This document shows, piece after piece, positions 9,101-17,976 of a DNA stretch of 64,000 bases. The DNA is taken from positions 1 to 64,000 of the forward strand of contig CAYZRS010000018.1 in assembly GCA_964480915.1 (NCBI GenBank). Reading direction: 5' to 3'. Positions within the stretch are counted from its first letter, which is position 1. Every line of letters starts with the position of its first letter. This stretch comes from CAWGCE01 sp964480915 (GTDB lineage Bacteria > Planctomycetota > Planctomycetia > Pirellulales > Pirellulaceae). The position numbers and the translations under genes are program-made. The notes beneath the pieces are model-generated. The model worked only from the letters and a program-made list of their open reading frames with translations. It was not told the origin of the DNA and did not search any database.

Positions 9101-9624
9101 GATATCGCATGCTGCTGGTCAGCGCCGTTCCTGGTAGCGAAGCAAAGGTCGCCCAAGTGCTTGAAGAACGATTCAACGATGAGGGGCTGGCGCTCCGCGA
9201 TGCAGAACAAGACTTGGCCGAGTTGATGGCCGTGCAGAATACTTACCTTTCGACGTTCCAGTCGCTGGGTGTGCTCGGTCTCTTGCTGGGCGCATTGGGG
9301 CTGGCCATCGTGCAGGTACGGAACACGATCGAACGTCGCAGCGAATTGGCCGCGATGCGTGCGATCGGCTTTTCGCGAGGGCGGCTCGGTCAGATGATCG
9401 CCACGGAAACCGTCATTCTCTTGGTCGCTGGACTGGTCGTCGGGACGGTGGCGGCGTTGGCGACGGTGATGCCGCACATGATTTTTGGTGAGGCAAATGT
9501 GCCGCTTCTTTCGGTCGCCGCAATGTTGGGGATCGTCTTCATGATTGGCCTAATTTCCAGTTGGTTGGCGACTCGATTGGTCGCCCGCCTGCCGCTGATC
9601 GATGCTCTGCGGCGTGACGGGTAA
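6157..9624 (+). CDS. Very long FtsX-type ABC transporter permease
   Basis: The 1155-residue integral membrane protein has one N-terminal membrane segment (residues 18-40, followed by GDSVRGSLVDLTLERLGK). A large extracytoplasmic region of about 500 residues comes next. A three-helix FtsX block starts with ASRGTTPFEWLFLGFSMFLL, followed by two further helices. A second extracytoplasmic domain follows, and a final three-helix FtsX block contains RNTIERRSELAAMRAIGFSR. Two FtsX domains in one chain make a LolC/E-like dimer in a single polypeptide, about three times the length of a usual LolC. The start is the GTG overlapping the lolD stop. The size of the external domains suggests a role on an envelope substrate. 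Confidence 0.85.
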   Translation: MTFWRHVGRSLLHHRLMNLAVAIGIALTTAVIVGALLVGDSVRGSLVDLTLERLGKIDLLLVNDRFFAADLVEQAKSVESDGVKVAAAEGLCLIANVTVEGRTAGRVRGVLLVGRTADALNADLLPDLEWGPEQIVINRALADDLGAKVGDELIIRLPVANDVPAESPLGRKDGRVRSRAGLAVAAILPMRGWGQFQLRPSQQQPRTAFVHDTVLQQALGVGAKINAITVRSASDDRTTDTRLANGLAQELKFRAEDAGFQVELVTGSFGDPPQTAWSYAQVTTDRMIFSDAAVAAAQAALLEMDGASEPQPVFTYLANSLAKVGQNDEAQIIPYSTVAAVDSHPALGPFFDADGAALTLAAGEIALNAWAADDLQAAIGDRIEIKYFAAETTHGEAVEEAAQFTLAAILPLRQPTTPFRRRRAAQFSEAPYWANDPNLTPTVAGVTDQDSIDDWDPPFPFDSTRVRDQDDEYWEFHRTTPKAFVTLADGQKLWGSRFGQLTALRMAVPASEADVAAASIRTALAQQVQSEPSQFGYDFRAVKLAGLEASRGTTPFEWLFLGFSMFLLFSALALTAILFRLAMVLRQKEMGTLLAIGWSADRAGRALLAEVSIVALAGGILGVLGGIVYAAAMLAGLRTWWLAAVVTPFMHLHITFWAVVFGFIAARVVSMLVVVRTLQKLKRRPALQLLRGTADEPAVAGKATRVWPIAAGLIAAIGLAVLGTSLAGEAQAGCFFGGGAALLTALMLIVRRRLRSKRATPGRRSLVELAQSSVKRNPTRSLLTMSLMASATFLIIAISAFRLGPTEAGTGGFDWIGESDRSIFVDLNDGQRRQEEFGELAVDLAGAAILPLRVQAGDDASCRNLYQSAQPRLLGVTEEFASYFDESIGSFAWAKSGGAANPWSLLRGDASAAAGASIPVILDKNTAMFSLHLAGRVGEEFTIPYEQPLTFRIVGLLSNTILQGSLLISDEQLLRAFPETEGYRMLLVSAVPGSEAKVAQVLEERFNDEGLALRDAEQDLAELMAVQNTYLSTFQSLGVLGLLLGALGLAIVQVRNTIERRSELAAMRAIGFSRGRLGQMIATETVILLVAGLVVGTVAALATVMPHMIFGEANVPLLSVAAMLGIVFMIGLISSWLATRLVARLPLIDALRRDG

Positions 9625-9720
9625 GCCACCGTTACCTGCCAACGGCTCCTCTGGTAGACTGGGCCGGTTAAAATTTCGCAAATTCTGCACCTCACAAGAC
9701 TCGCACATCGGCGAAGACAT

Positions 9721-10935
9721 ATGTTTCGATTTCCGCTTGTTCTTCTGTTCGTCGCTTTGACATTCTGTTGCTGGGGGACGTACGGCCCGGTGCTCCACGA
9801 AGGTCAGTTGGCCATGGGGCTGAGCCGTTGGCGGCCATTCATTTGTGTCGGCTTGGCCTACTTCTTGATCGCTGTCGTGGTGCCGTTGATCATTGGCCGC
9901 TTTCATACGGAATCGGGCCGGTGGACGTTTCGCGGCGTTGTCTGGTCGTTAGTTGCAGGAGCGGTTGGTGCCTTGGGATCGCTCGGCATCATCATGGCTT
10001 TCACCCTGGGCGGTCGGCCGGTTTATGTGATGCCGCTGGTGTTTGGTTGCGCGCCGGTCGTGAACACGTTCGTCACGATGGCCATGAGCAAACCGGGCAA
10101 ACGGCCGGGTTGGATTTTCTATCTTGGGATCTTGATGGTGGCGTTGGGCGGTGCGGGAGTATTGGCTTTCAAGCCGAGTCCTGCCCAAGCACACCCGGTA
10201 GTCGAATCGACTGAGGTCGTCACTGCCCAGGTCAGCGATGGGGCCGAGTTGGCGGAAGAAGTTAGCGAAACGGCGGGCGATGCCAGTGAAGAAGGATCAG
10301 ACCGACCGAAGCCGACGATGGGCTTCGGAAAGTTTGTTGGCACGTTGGCCACAATTCTGATGACGATCTGCTGCTGGGGGAGCTACGGTCCGTTGCTCCA
10401 TCGGGGACAGGCAAGAATGGACGGCAGTCGGATGCGGCCGTTCATCTGCGTAGGCATCGCCTATTTTCTCGTTGCGATTGTGATTCCGCTGATGATCCTC
10501 TCCCAAGCGCCGGAGCAAGGGAATTGGACGATGGACGGTGGCCTGTGGTCGCTGCTGGCCGGAGCATTGGGCGCCATCGGCGCGCTGGGGATCATCATGG
10601 CATTCAACTTTGGCGGCCGGCCGGTCTATGTGATGCCACTCGTTTTCGGAGGGGCGCCCGTCATCAATACAGCCACGAGCATGTTCAAGTCGTACATCAA
10701 CACCGGGGAATGGGGGAGCTTGGGAACAAACTTCTTGGTCAGTCTGGGCCTCGTCATTGCGGGCGCTGCGACGGTCCTGGTGTTTGCCCCGAAACCGGAA
10801 AAACTGGCACCGAAAGTGGACGATTCGTCGACGAGTGAAGACCCGGCACCCGTAGAAGAACCAGCCAGCAATGAAGCGGTGGCGGCCGAGCCAGAGAGTA
10901 CCGATTCGGCTGGCGACGAAGCGGCCGCTTCATAA
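9721..10935 (+). CDS. Internally duplicated 10-TM membrane protein, DMT-like
   Basis: The 404-residue protein has two homologous halves (about residues 1-155 and 205-360) joined by an acidic linker, and it ends in an acidic tail. Both halves share CCWGxYGPxLHxGQ, RPFICVGxAYFL and, near the end, GGRPVYVMPLVFGxAPVxNT. Each half appears to have five membrane helices, giving a 5+5 layout like the drug/metabolite transporter (EamA) superfamily. I infer a transporter but cannot name a substrate. The highly conserved GGRPVYVMPLVFG segment in both halves is a likely functional core. The next small gene begins 18 bases after its stop, which suggests an operon. Confidence 0.7.
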   Translation: MFRFPLVLLFVALTFCCWGTYGPVLHEGQLAMGLSRWRPFICVGLAYFLIAVVVPLIIGRFHTESGRWTFRGVVWSLVAGAVGALGSLGIIMAFTLGGRPVYVMPLVFGCAPVVNTFVTMAMSKPGKRPGWIFYLGILMVALGGAGVLAFKPSPAQAHPVVESTEVVTAQVSDGAELAEEVSETAGDASEEGSDRPKPTMGFGKFVGTLATILMTICCWGSYGPLLHRGQARMDGSRMRPFICVGIAYFLVAIVIPLMILSQAPEQGNWTMDGGLWSLLAGALGAIGALGIIMAFNFGGRPVYVMPLVFGGAPVINTATSMFKSYINTGEWGSLGTNFLVSLGLVIAGAATVLVFAPKPEKLAPKVDDSSTSEDPAPVEEPASNEAVAAEPESTDSAGDEAAAS

Positions 10936-10953
10936 AGCGGTCGGAGCTTTACC

Positions 10954-11298
10954 ATGGACGCAGCTTCCAAAATGGATCGACTGGAGCAACTCTTCAGCCA
11001 TATCTGGATGGTGAGAACTTTCCTCAAGCATTCGGAAGAGGCGGCGGAAGATGACGAGCTGCGGGATGTCCATCGTTTGTTGTATGACGTGATGCTCTCC
11101 TTAGGCCCCGCGATCGATGCAGCCGATGCCGAGGCCTACGTGCGGCAGGCGAAAAAGAAGTTAAAGAAGCTGCGCGATGCGCAGGAGCTCTTTTGCGAGA
11201 TTCAGCCGGAAGTATCAGGTCACACGAATTTTAAGATGGCAGCCAAGTCGTTGACGACGTGTGTGATGCAGGTTGAGGAGTTGTTGCAGCAACCGTAA
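10954..11298 (+). CDS. Small alpha-helical hypothetical protein
   Basis: I do not recognise a named family in this 114-residue protein. It is predicted to be helical and charged, with segments such as LEQLFSHIWMVRTFLKHSEE, then EAYVRQAKKKLKKLRDAQEL and a C-terminal helix TTCVMQVEELLQQ. There is no signal peptide or membrane segment. A GGAG motif lies about 9 bases before the ATG. It follows the duplicated membrane protein by 18 bases and probably shares its transcript. Confidence 0.7.
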   Translation: MDAASKMDRLEQLFSHIWMVRTFLKHSEEAAEDDELRDVHRLLYDVMLSLGPAIDAADAEAYVRQAKKKLKKLRDAQELFCEIQPEVSGHTNFKMAAKSLTTCVMQVEELLQQP

Positions 11299-11376
11299 GC
11301 GTCATGGCGAAACGCTACCGTGGATGCCCATCGTGTCGTCCTACTCGCAGCGCCAGGTGAAACCAAGCACCCGGCG

Positions 11377-12063
11377 TTAGGTTCCTCTCTCGAATCCAAA
11401 CCACTCGATATGTTTTCTGGGGCAGTACGTAAATCGGCGGCGTTCGCACTCAGGTTGGAGCCACGCGGTGACTGTGGCCAGTCGTTCCTTGTCCGTTCCC
11501 TCGGGCATTAACAGGACCCGTTCACGCAGCGCCAGCGGATGGTTGCTAAGGTACTCTTCGATCTCGGGCAAATCGTCAAGCGAAGCGACGACGAATTTCA
11601 GTTGGTATTCGTACTCTTCCATCAGGCGATCGATCACGATCGGCGCGTAGCGAACGCGCTCATGCCGTAAATGCCAATTGGCGTCACGCGCGGCGGTCGG
11701 CGTCGAGTTCTTCATCTTGGGGCTGATTGACATCAAGTCGCACGTCACCGGTAAATAGAGCGTGCCGGCGGTTTCGATCGTTAGATGATGTCCCGCCTGC
11801 TTTAGTTCTTCACAGATCGGGATCAATTCCGCGAACAGCATCGGCTCGCCTCCCGTTAGCACGACATGTTCGCAGTCAAAATCTCGCACCATCTGCACGA
11901 TCTCGGTGACTCCCCGATCGGTCCCTTCCGGGGCCCATGATGTGAAGGGAGTGTCACAGAAGGTGCAGCGCAAGTTACAACCACTGGCTCGCACGAAAAC
12001 GGACGGCGTGCCGGTCAAGATGCCCTCGCCTTGATCGGATTGATAGATTTCAGCGATTCGCAT
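11377..12063 (-). CDS. queE: 7-carboxy-7-deazaguanine synthase QueE
   Basis: This 228-residue radical SAM enzyme converts 6-carboxy-tetrahydropterin to 7-carboxy-7-deazaguanine in the queuosine/preQ0 pathway. It opens with IAEIYQSDQGEG and carries the cluster motif CNLRCTFC (CX3CX2C), which binds the 4Fe-4S cluster that cleaves S-adenosylmethionine. The GGE motif (VLTGGEPMLF) and T-x-E-T-A-G are also present. It diverges from queF with 132 bases between the two starts, so the two queuosine genes are paired. queC and queD are not in the window. Confidence 0.93.
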   Translation of the reverse strand: MRIAEIYQSDQGEGILTGTPSVFVRASGCNLRCTFCDTPFTSWAPEGTDRGVTEIVQMVRDFDCEHVVLTGGEPMLFAELIPICEELKQAGHHLTIETAGTLYLPVTCDLMSISPKMKNSTPTAARDANWHLRHERVRYAPIVIDRLMEEYEYQLKFVVASLDDLPEIEEYLSNHPLALRERVLLMPEGTDKERLATVTAWLQPECERRRFTYCPRKHIEWFGFERGT

Positions 12064-12115
12064 TGTCGGAATGGACGGAGCTTGCGTGAGCAGCCGTTAA
12101 GATGAACTCGTAAAT

Positions 12116-12134
12116 GCGGTCGCACTTAGACCGC
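12116..12134. promoter_or_regulatory. Inverted repeat between queE and queF
   Basis: GCGGTC (12116-12121) and GACCGC (12129-12134) are separated by GCACTTA in the 132-base region shared by the divergent queE and queF genes. It could be a dyad operator or a small RNA hairpin. I saw no preQ1-riboswitch layout around it. The function is a guess; the symmetry is seen directly. Confidence 0.35.
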
Positions 12135-12195
12135 CACTTGGATACAAATAGCCATCATGCCAGAATGAGCACTCTATCGAAAGGAGCACACGTTC

Positions 12196-12552
12196 ATGCC
12201 GCACCCGTCTACCGACACCCTAGAGACCTTCGACAATCCGCACCCGGGGCGTGATTATGAGATCGAAATTCACTGTCCAGAGTTCACGTCCGTCTGCCCC
12301 AAGACTGGTCAGCCCGATTTTGGCGCTTTGACGTTCACTTACGTTGCCGACGGCAAGTGTGTCGAATTGAAGAGCCTGAAGATGTATCTGCAGAGCTTCC
12401 GCGACCAAGGTATTTTCTACGAAGACGTCACCAATCGCATCCTCGACGACCTCGTTTCGATCTTGGCGCCTCGCTGGATGACATTGAAAGCGCAATTTAC
12501 GCCTCGCGGAGGAATCTCGTCCGTGATTACGGTGCGGCATGAGAAAGGCTAA
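12196..12552 (+). CDS. queF: NADPH-dependent 7-cyano-7-deazaguanine reductase QueF
   Basis: A 118-residue QueF of the short, unimodular YkvM type (tunnelling fold), which reduces preQ0 nitrile to preQ1 amine with NADPH. The catalytic Cys lies in FTSVCPKTGQPDFG (C34), and the substrate-binding Glu lies in CVELKSLKMYLQSFR, followed by H-E/Y-E-D type residues in IFYEDVTNRILDDL. AAGGAG precedes the ATG by about 10 bases. Together with the divergent queE it places queuosine precursor synthesis in this organism. Confidence 0.94.
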   Translation: MPHPSTDTLETFDNPHPGRDYEIEIHCPEFTSVCPKTGQPDFGALTFTYVADGKCVELKSLKMYLQSFRDQGIFYEDVTNRILDDLVSILAPRWMTLKAQFTPRGGISSVITVRHEKG

Positions 12553-12564
12553 GCGGGTAGCGGC

Positions 12565-13035
12565 TTAATACGCTTTTCCGGAGGCCTCTTGCCATTGCCG
12601 GAAGAGGTCAGCGCATTCTTTTCGCATCATGTCCGGAATCAGTTTGACGCGACTGCCGCCCGTCTTGAGTAGCATGTCGGCCGGCACTCGCAGTTCGTTG
12701 AAACCGGCGACCGCTGCATCGTCAATCGTCGCACCGTAATAGACGGTTTCGACGCGGGCCCAGTGCAACGCCGACATGCACATCGGGCACGGTTCGCAAG
12801 TGGTGGCGACGGTGCAGCCTTCGAGCAGGATCTGGTCGGCCGTTTTGCACGCCTCTCGAATCGCTGTGACTTCTGCGTGCGCGGTGATGTCGGTCGTTGA
12901 CCAGACCACGTTGTGGGAAACGGCCAGTAGTTCATCGCCGCGGGCAATGACGCAGCCAAATGGGGTTTGGCCACCAGCAATGCCGGCTTGCGTTTTTTCA
13001 ATCGCAAGCTGCATCAGTTGCTCGGGAGTGTACAC
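12565..13035 (-). CDS. Nucleoside/guanine deaminase (CDA fold)
   Basis: This 156-residue zinc-dependent deaminase has the cytidine-deaminase fold. The zinc site is TAHAEVTAIREACK (His and catalytic Glu) plus CEPCPMCMSALHWARVE. The pattern TPFGCVIARG...HAEVTAIR...C-E-P-C-P-M-C...DAAVAGFNEL is closer to guanine deaminase GuaD of Bacillus than to tRNA adenosine deaminase TadA, so guanine to xanthine is the most likely reaction. TadA function cannot be excluded without a tree. It is convergent with queF, 12 bases apart. Confidence 0.85.
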   Translation of the reverse strand: MYTPEQLMQLAIEKTQAGIAGGQTPFGCVIARGDELLAVSHNVVWSTTDITAHAEVTAIREACKTADQILLEGCTVATTCEPCPMCMSALHWARVETVYYGATIDDAAVAGFNELRVPADMLLKTGGSRVKLIPDMMRKECADLFRQWQEASGKAY

Positions 13036-13227
13036 AGCAAGCTCCTAGATTTAGCGCTCAGAAAATCATCGAGCGTTTTACCACGATATCGAGCCCCATC
13101 AAACGATCGGACTATCGGAAATTCATCTTCACCGATGCCAATAGAAAAGCTCGGGAATGGCCCGAGCTTTCCACAGCGATTTGTCTTGCCCCAGCCACTG
13201 CGCTCGCAGTGATGACCGCTTCAACAC

Positions 13228-16200
13228 CTACGACGGAAATCCGGTTGGTGGCTGCTGCTGCGTTGGGTCGAATCCTGGCATCGGCTGCTGCTGCGTTGGA
13301 TCGAATCCTGGCATCGGCTGCTGCTGCGTTGGATCAAATCCTGGCATCGGCTGCTGTTGTGTCGGATCGAATCCTGGCATTGGCTGCTGAGGGTACGCTT
13401 GCGCCAATGGGTCTGCCGCCTGCGGATAACCGGGCTGTTGCTGGTAGTAGTTCGCCTGTTCGGGAACATGGCCGGCATAGGGATCAGGTTGCATCGGCTG
13501 CTGTGGGTAGCCCGTGGCAGGATTGACACCAGGCTGTTGAGCTTGTGGATAGCCGGTCGCTGGCATTCCCATTTGAGGTTGCTGACCGAAACCGGGCTGC
13601 TGAGCGTACTGATCGACCGATGGTTGAGCATAACCTGGCTGAGCGTATCCGGCCGGTGGGTACCCCAGTTGTGTTTGTGCTGCCTGCGTTGGATCGCCGA
13701 AATTCGGGTCCGATGGGAATGGCTGCTGCGTTGCAGGTTGCATCCCCGCCTGTTGTGTTGGTTCGGCAAAATGGTCTTGGGACGGAACTTGATTCAAGAT
13801 GTCTGCCGCCGGTTCCGCAGGATCGTCTGCCATCTTCGGTGTCTGTTTAGGAGTCTTGGTAAGTCCCCCTTTGGCAGTTGCAATGACGGCCCGGTAGGTG
13901 AAGAACAGCGTCGCAATGGCCGCCAATACACCCGGCAGCATCCAGGTCATCGACGTTCCCTTGGAAAGAACGAAGAAGATGGCGGTTGCCAAAGCGGAAA
14001 TGCCAAGGAAACATAAGTTGGTAAATGCATTGGCCCGCGAACTTGTCGCCGCATGGCTCTTGATGGCAGAGCGAGTGCTCTCGTTGGCCAGCTCACGCAT
14101 TTTCGTCAAGCTATCCAGCGGGAGCGATGGGCGACTGGGGGTGCGTGCCGGTTTCGGTTTTTCCTGTGGCATCACTTCGTCGTGGAAGGGCTCGATTTGG
14201 CTGGACGGGGTTTCCACGGAGACAGGAGCTTCGTTGGTCGCCACGGTGGTGCCGTTGCCAACTCGTTGCAGTAACTGCTGCATGTAGTCTTCGATGGAAT
14301 CATCTTCGCCACCCGGCTGAGGAGCCGGTTGAGCTTCGGCCACGGGTGCGACGTACGGTTCGGGTTCTGCCTGAGCGTACTCATCGGCAGCCGTCGGAGC
14401 AGCGGTTTCCTCCGCAAAGCCATACTTCGCGGCCAAAGCTGCAGTTTCAAGCTGGTCGTGATTTGCTTCCGGCACGCTTTCGTAGACAACCTCTGCGGGC
14501 GATGCGGGGGCGTAGTTGTGTGACTCTTCCTCGTCGGCCGCCAACTCTGCGACCGGCTCTTCGTGACCGTAATCGGCCACTTCAGCCGATGCTGGGGAAC
14601 CGATCGACTGCAATTCATCAAGCAGAGAATCGGCTTCGGAATAAGAGTTTTCAGGTGCAGCCGCGACAATTTCGTCCCATGGTGCGCTCTTGGACACGTC
14701 ACTGTCGCTGGCGATGGCATCGGCGCCGACCATCGCTTGCAGCCTGGAGAGCATCTCGTCTGCGGTGTCCTCGGATGATTCGGCTGCTTCCGCAGGCGCT
14801 TCTCCGCGTTCCACGTCTTCCGCATAGAGATCGGCCAGCGGTGAGTCGTCCAAAAGGGAATCGTCGACAAGAGAATCTTCTAGGGGAGAATCTTCCAAGG
14901 AAGAATGGTCCAAGGNNNNNNNNNNNNNNNNNNNNNNNNNNNNNNNNNNNNNNNNNNNNNNNNNNNNNNNNNNNNNNNNNNNNNNNNNNNNNNNNNNNNN
15001 NNNNNNNNNNNNNNNTCGTCGACAAGAGAATCTTCTAGGGGAGAATCTTCCAAGGAAGAATGGTCCAAGGGAGAAGCGTCTGTCCGGTTTTCCGCTGGCG
15101 GATCAAGCTCGGCCGCCTGGAAGCTGTCCACCGGTTCATCAGCAGCTGGGAAAGATTCTTCCGCCGCCGTGTTCCAGTCGGACACTTGATCTTCGTGGTA
15201 AGACGGCGCTTCCGATTCGTGTGCTACCGAGGAAGGATCGAAGGCTGGTGCCTGTTCGTCGTCGGGGGCGAATTCATCGTGACCGCTGGCATCTTCCGAA
15301 TCGAAATCTTGCCCGTACTCGCGGTTCTCGGCCTCAGCATCATTTTCGCCGCCGGCGTCGAATTCATCGGCATCGGTTTGCTGATCAATGACTTGGCCGC
15401 TGACTTCGTTTGCGACCTGACTGGCGTACCGCATGAGTTCGTCATTGGACAGGTCGGGCGAGTCGTGCCGATCATCCTCGTTGATGAGTTCATTGATTTC
15501 TTGTTGCAGCTCGTCGAAACTCTCGCTGTTGGATGCGAACGATTCGTCGAGTTCTTCCGCTTCGTCGGTGAATTCGGCAGCGAGTTCTTCCGCATGATCT
15601 TCGATCTCTTCGCTGTAGGCCGCGTCGGGCTCATCGAATTCGCTGAGTTCTTCTGCCGCTTCCGCTTCCAGTTTCAGCTGGCTGGGAAAACTGAATTCGC
15701 CGGCGTCTTCCGGTTCGACGGCAGAGGCAAATTCATCGTCCAACGAAGGGATGCTGGGAGCTTCGCTGACATTGAATGCGGCCTGTTCCTCGATTTCCTG
15801 GGCGCGTGCTTCCAGTTCTTGTGAACGGCGTTCGAGTTCTTGCGATTGATGTTCGATTTCTTGAGACTGGTGGTCAAGCTCTTGAGATCGTAGCTCGAGC
15901 GTTTGGCGAGCTTCTTCTTGCTCAGAGTAAAATTGAGCGGCGTTCGCCTCGAATTCGGCCTGCCGAGCTTCTAACTCTTGCATCCGTTTTTCCAATTCGC
16001 CGGCATTCGAGGTCGCTTGTTCGTGCCAAGCCTGCCGTTCTGCTTCGAACGCCAATTGCTGGTCTTCGAGCTGTTGCTTGAGTGAATCCAATTCGGCTTT
16101 GAGCTCTTCCGACGGAGCGTTCTTCTGAGCCGCCACAGCGATCGCCGATTCGTATTCGCTCAGTTTTGCAACCTGTGATTGCATCCGCTCGACGTCGCAA

Positions 16201-16805
16201 GTCCACTGACGCCGTTCTTCGATGTGTCGCACCGATTGGGCGGCAATGCGTCTTTCTAGTTCTTGTTTGTCATCCTGCAGACGTGCGAGTCGAACGAGGA
16301 GAGCGTCCTGCGTTGGATCGTTGAATTTGGCACTGGTTTGTGATTCGAGCAGTCGAATCCTCTCGTTCAGGATGCGCGTGTGTTCGCTCAGTTGATCGAA
16401 TCGGGATTCGGCCGCAGCCACCTGCTTGTGCAACTGGTCCTGCCCCGCATCGTGATTTTCGTTTTGGCGTGAGTCCGAAACGATCTCAATTCGAATGTTG
16501 GCGAAGGAGAGAAGATCTCCTGGTTTCAGCGTTGCGTCGTCAAAACGTCTTCCGTTTAGGGATAGATCTTCAGCCCAACGACGGACGACCGTTTCGCTTT
16601 CGCCGCGAAGAATAATGCAGTGGACAGGTTGGACACCGGCACCATTCAACCGAATCGTACAGGCGTCGGCGGAGCCAATGCTGCATTTTGACGAGTTGAC
16701 GCGGACAAGCTCTGCCTGAGCCGAATTTCCTGTGATGCGCAGTACCAATTGCCCGGAAGCGGTTCCCAGAGTATTAGCAGGCGGTGAAATTTGAGTCGTT
16801 TCCAT
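13228..16805 (-). CDS. Large FHA-domain, coiled-coil, membrane protein (split by gap)
   Basis: Two open segments (16805 down to 15016, and 14915 down to 13228) fall in one reading frame once the duplicated 55 bases around the N-gap are merged. The merged protein is about 1140 residues. Order: N-terminal FHA-like domain (IGSADACTIRLNGAGVQPVH to the strand FANIRIEIVS), which in active members binds phosphothreonine; a long coiled coil rich in Q/E/R; a very acidic region; two membrane helices (CFLGISALATAIFFVL, and a second in WMLPGVLAAIATLFFTY); and a P/Q/G-rich tail ending in four 11-residue repeats. The ATG at 16805 begins just before the FHA domain; AGAGAA is a weak ribosome binding site. 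A membrane-anchored scaffold is my inference. Confidence 0.75.
13250..13381. repeat. Four 33-base tandem repeats in the FHA protein gene
   Basis: Four consecutive 33-base units (13250, 13283, 13316, 13349) encode, on the minus strand, the 11-residue unit PGFDPTQQQPM near the C-terminus of the FHA protein. The first three are almost identical and the fourth has drifted by a few bases, as expected for recent slippage or unequal crossover within coding DNA. Confidence 0.9.
14916..15015. other. Assembly gap (100 N) with identical 55-base flanks
   Basis: The 55 bases before the gap (14861-14915) are identical to the 55 bases after it (15016-15070). Merging them removes 155 bases and keeps the FHA protein frame open. 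This indicates two contigs that overlap by 55 bases but were scaffolded with a default 100-N spacer. The exact copy number of the local acidic S-L-x-D-S-P repeats remains uncertain. Confidence 0.9.
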
Positions 16806-17279
16806 ACTACATTCTCTGCTTATTAGGCGGTTGAAGGCTTGTTTTTTTGCCGGCACGTCTAAATGCGTGCAGAACGGCACGAGCCCTTCGTTTTGCCTAG
16901 GTGATTTAGCTCATGGGAACGTTAGGGTCAAAAAGCGTAAGCGGAATATTCACTACGGTTTGCTAGCCGTGCCCGCAAAATCGACCAACCACAACATTCG
17001 ACTCCAATTTCCTTTCGATTCTGTCGATTATCGGAAAGCGATGGGCCGTGATAGGTTCGAGGAGTTGTCCTTATCAAATGATGTGTCCGATCTGGAACGT
17101 CGGGCCATTGTTGTAAGTCGCCGCAGCGTATGTGTTTGCGTCAGAAATTTTGAGTAAAAAGATGCCGCTCGATTGCCGGTTGCGTACTATGTTTTCGACT
17201 GAAACCGGGATGATTCATCGGCAGCCGCACCGGGCTGTAGCAAACAACGATTCTTTAAAAAACAAATTGGGTTAGAGCC
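16806..17279. other. 474-base intergenic region
   Basis: This region separates the divergent FHA protein gene and the DksA-like gene and must hold both promoters. I see no convincing -35/-10 pair, repeat or RNA gene. A plus-strand open frame of 108 codons at 16831-17157 has no recognisable domain and an unusual composition, so I do not call it a gene. Confidence 0.5.
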
Positions 17280-17714
17280 ATGGCACGTAAAGATTCCCTC
17301 AAGAAGCTGAAAGATGTTCTTGTCTCGAGGCGTGATGCCTTGAAAAAGGCATTGGCTGGCGATCTCAGCGCCTTGAAAGACCTGGCAGAACTAACCAAGG
17401 GTGATCTCGTCGATGCGGCGTCTGATGCTGCCCAAGATGAAATCAGTTCGCAACTAGCAGAAGTCGAAAGCCGCGAGCTTGCCAGCATTGATGCGGCGCT
17501 CGAGCGGATGAAGGCGGGAACTTTTGGCAAATGCGAAGGCTGCAATTCCAACATCCCTTTGGCGCGGTTAGAGGCCCTGCCCTACGCGACCTGTTGCATC
17601 GAATGCCAGCGAAAGTTGGAAGAGTACGGCCATGACGGTCGTAGCCCGATCGATTGGTCGGTGATTTTGGGAGATGACACAAACATGGCCGGAATGGAAA
17701 TGGATTTTTCCTAG
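17280..17714 (+). CDS. DksA/TraR-type zinc-finger protein
   Basis: The 144-residue cytosolic protein has an N-terminal coiled-coil half (residues 1-80, including ASDAAQDEISSQLAEVESRE) and a C4 zinc finger CEGCNSNIPLARLEALPYAT followed by C-C-I-E-C. This is the DksA/TraR layout, in which the coiled coil enters the RNA polymerase secondary channel and works with ppGpp. The coiled-coil tip, which in DksA carries a D-x-x-D-x-A motif, reads D-A-A-S-D-A-A-Q-D here, so activity on RNA polymerase is plausible but not certain. It is a stand-alone gene. Confidence 0.82.
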   Translation: MARKDSLKKLKDVLVSRRDALKKALAGDLSALKDLAELTKGDLVDAASDAAQDEISSQLAEVESRELASIDAALERMKAGTFGKCEGCNSNIPLARLEALPYATCCIECQRKLEEYGHDGRSPIDWSVILGDDTNMAGMEMDFS

Positions 17715-17976
17715 TACTCGCAAGGGTGCTTGGCAACCGATGATTAGTGTGAGGATGAATGACCCAAACCCGTAACGCCCCGTAATTTAGAGCCGACGTT
17801 GAGTTCGGCTTCGCTCGTTGAGCACAGGTTGGTAAGGAGGCCACCTTCGATTCATGCTTTGTTGATCCCAGAGAGATCTGGATGTTTGCACGGAAGCAAG
17901 ATCGCATCTAGCAGCAGCCTGACCTCGTAATTTGTTTGCATCGCATCGAAACTTAGGTTGACTTTCCTTTGGGGAC

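Noticed and set aside
12116..12134. preQ1 riboswitch upstream of queF
   Set aside because: The stem and loop do not show the short pseudoknot layout of preQ1 classes; only a simple dyad is seen.
14880..15038. Open frames running through the N gap
   Set aside because: They contain only undefined residues and are products of the spacer.
16831..17157. 108-codon open frame as a gene
   Set aside because: No domain, unusual residue use, and it overlaps the upstream region of the FHA gene.
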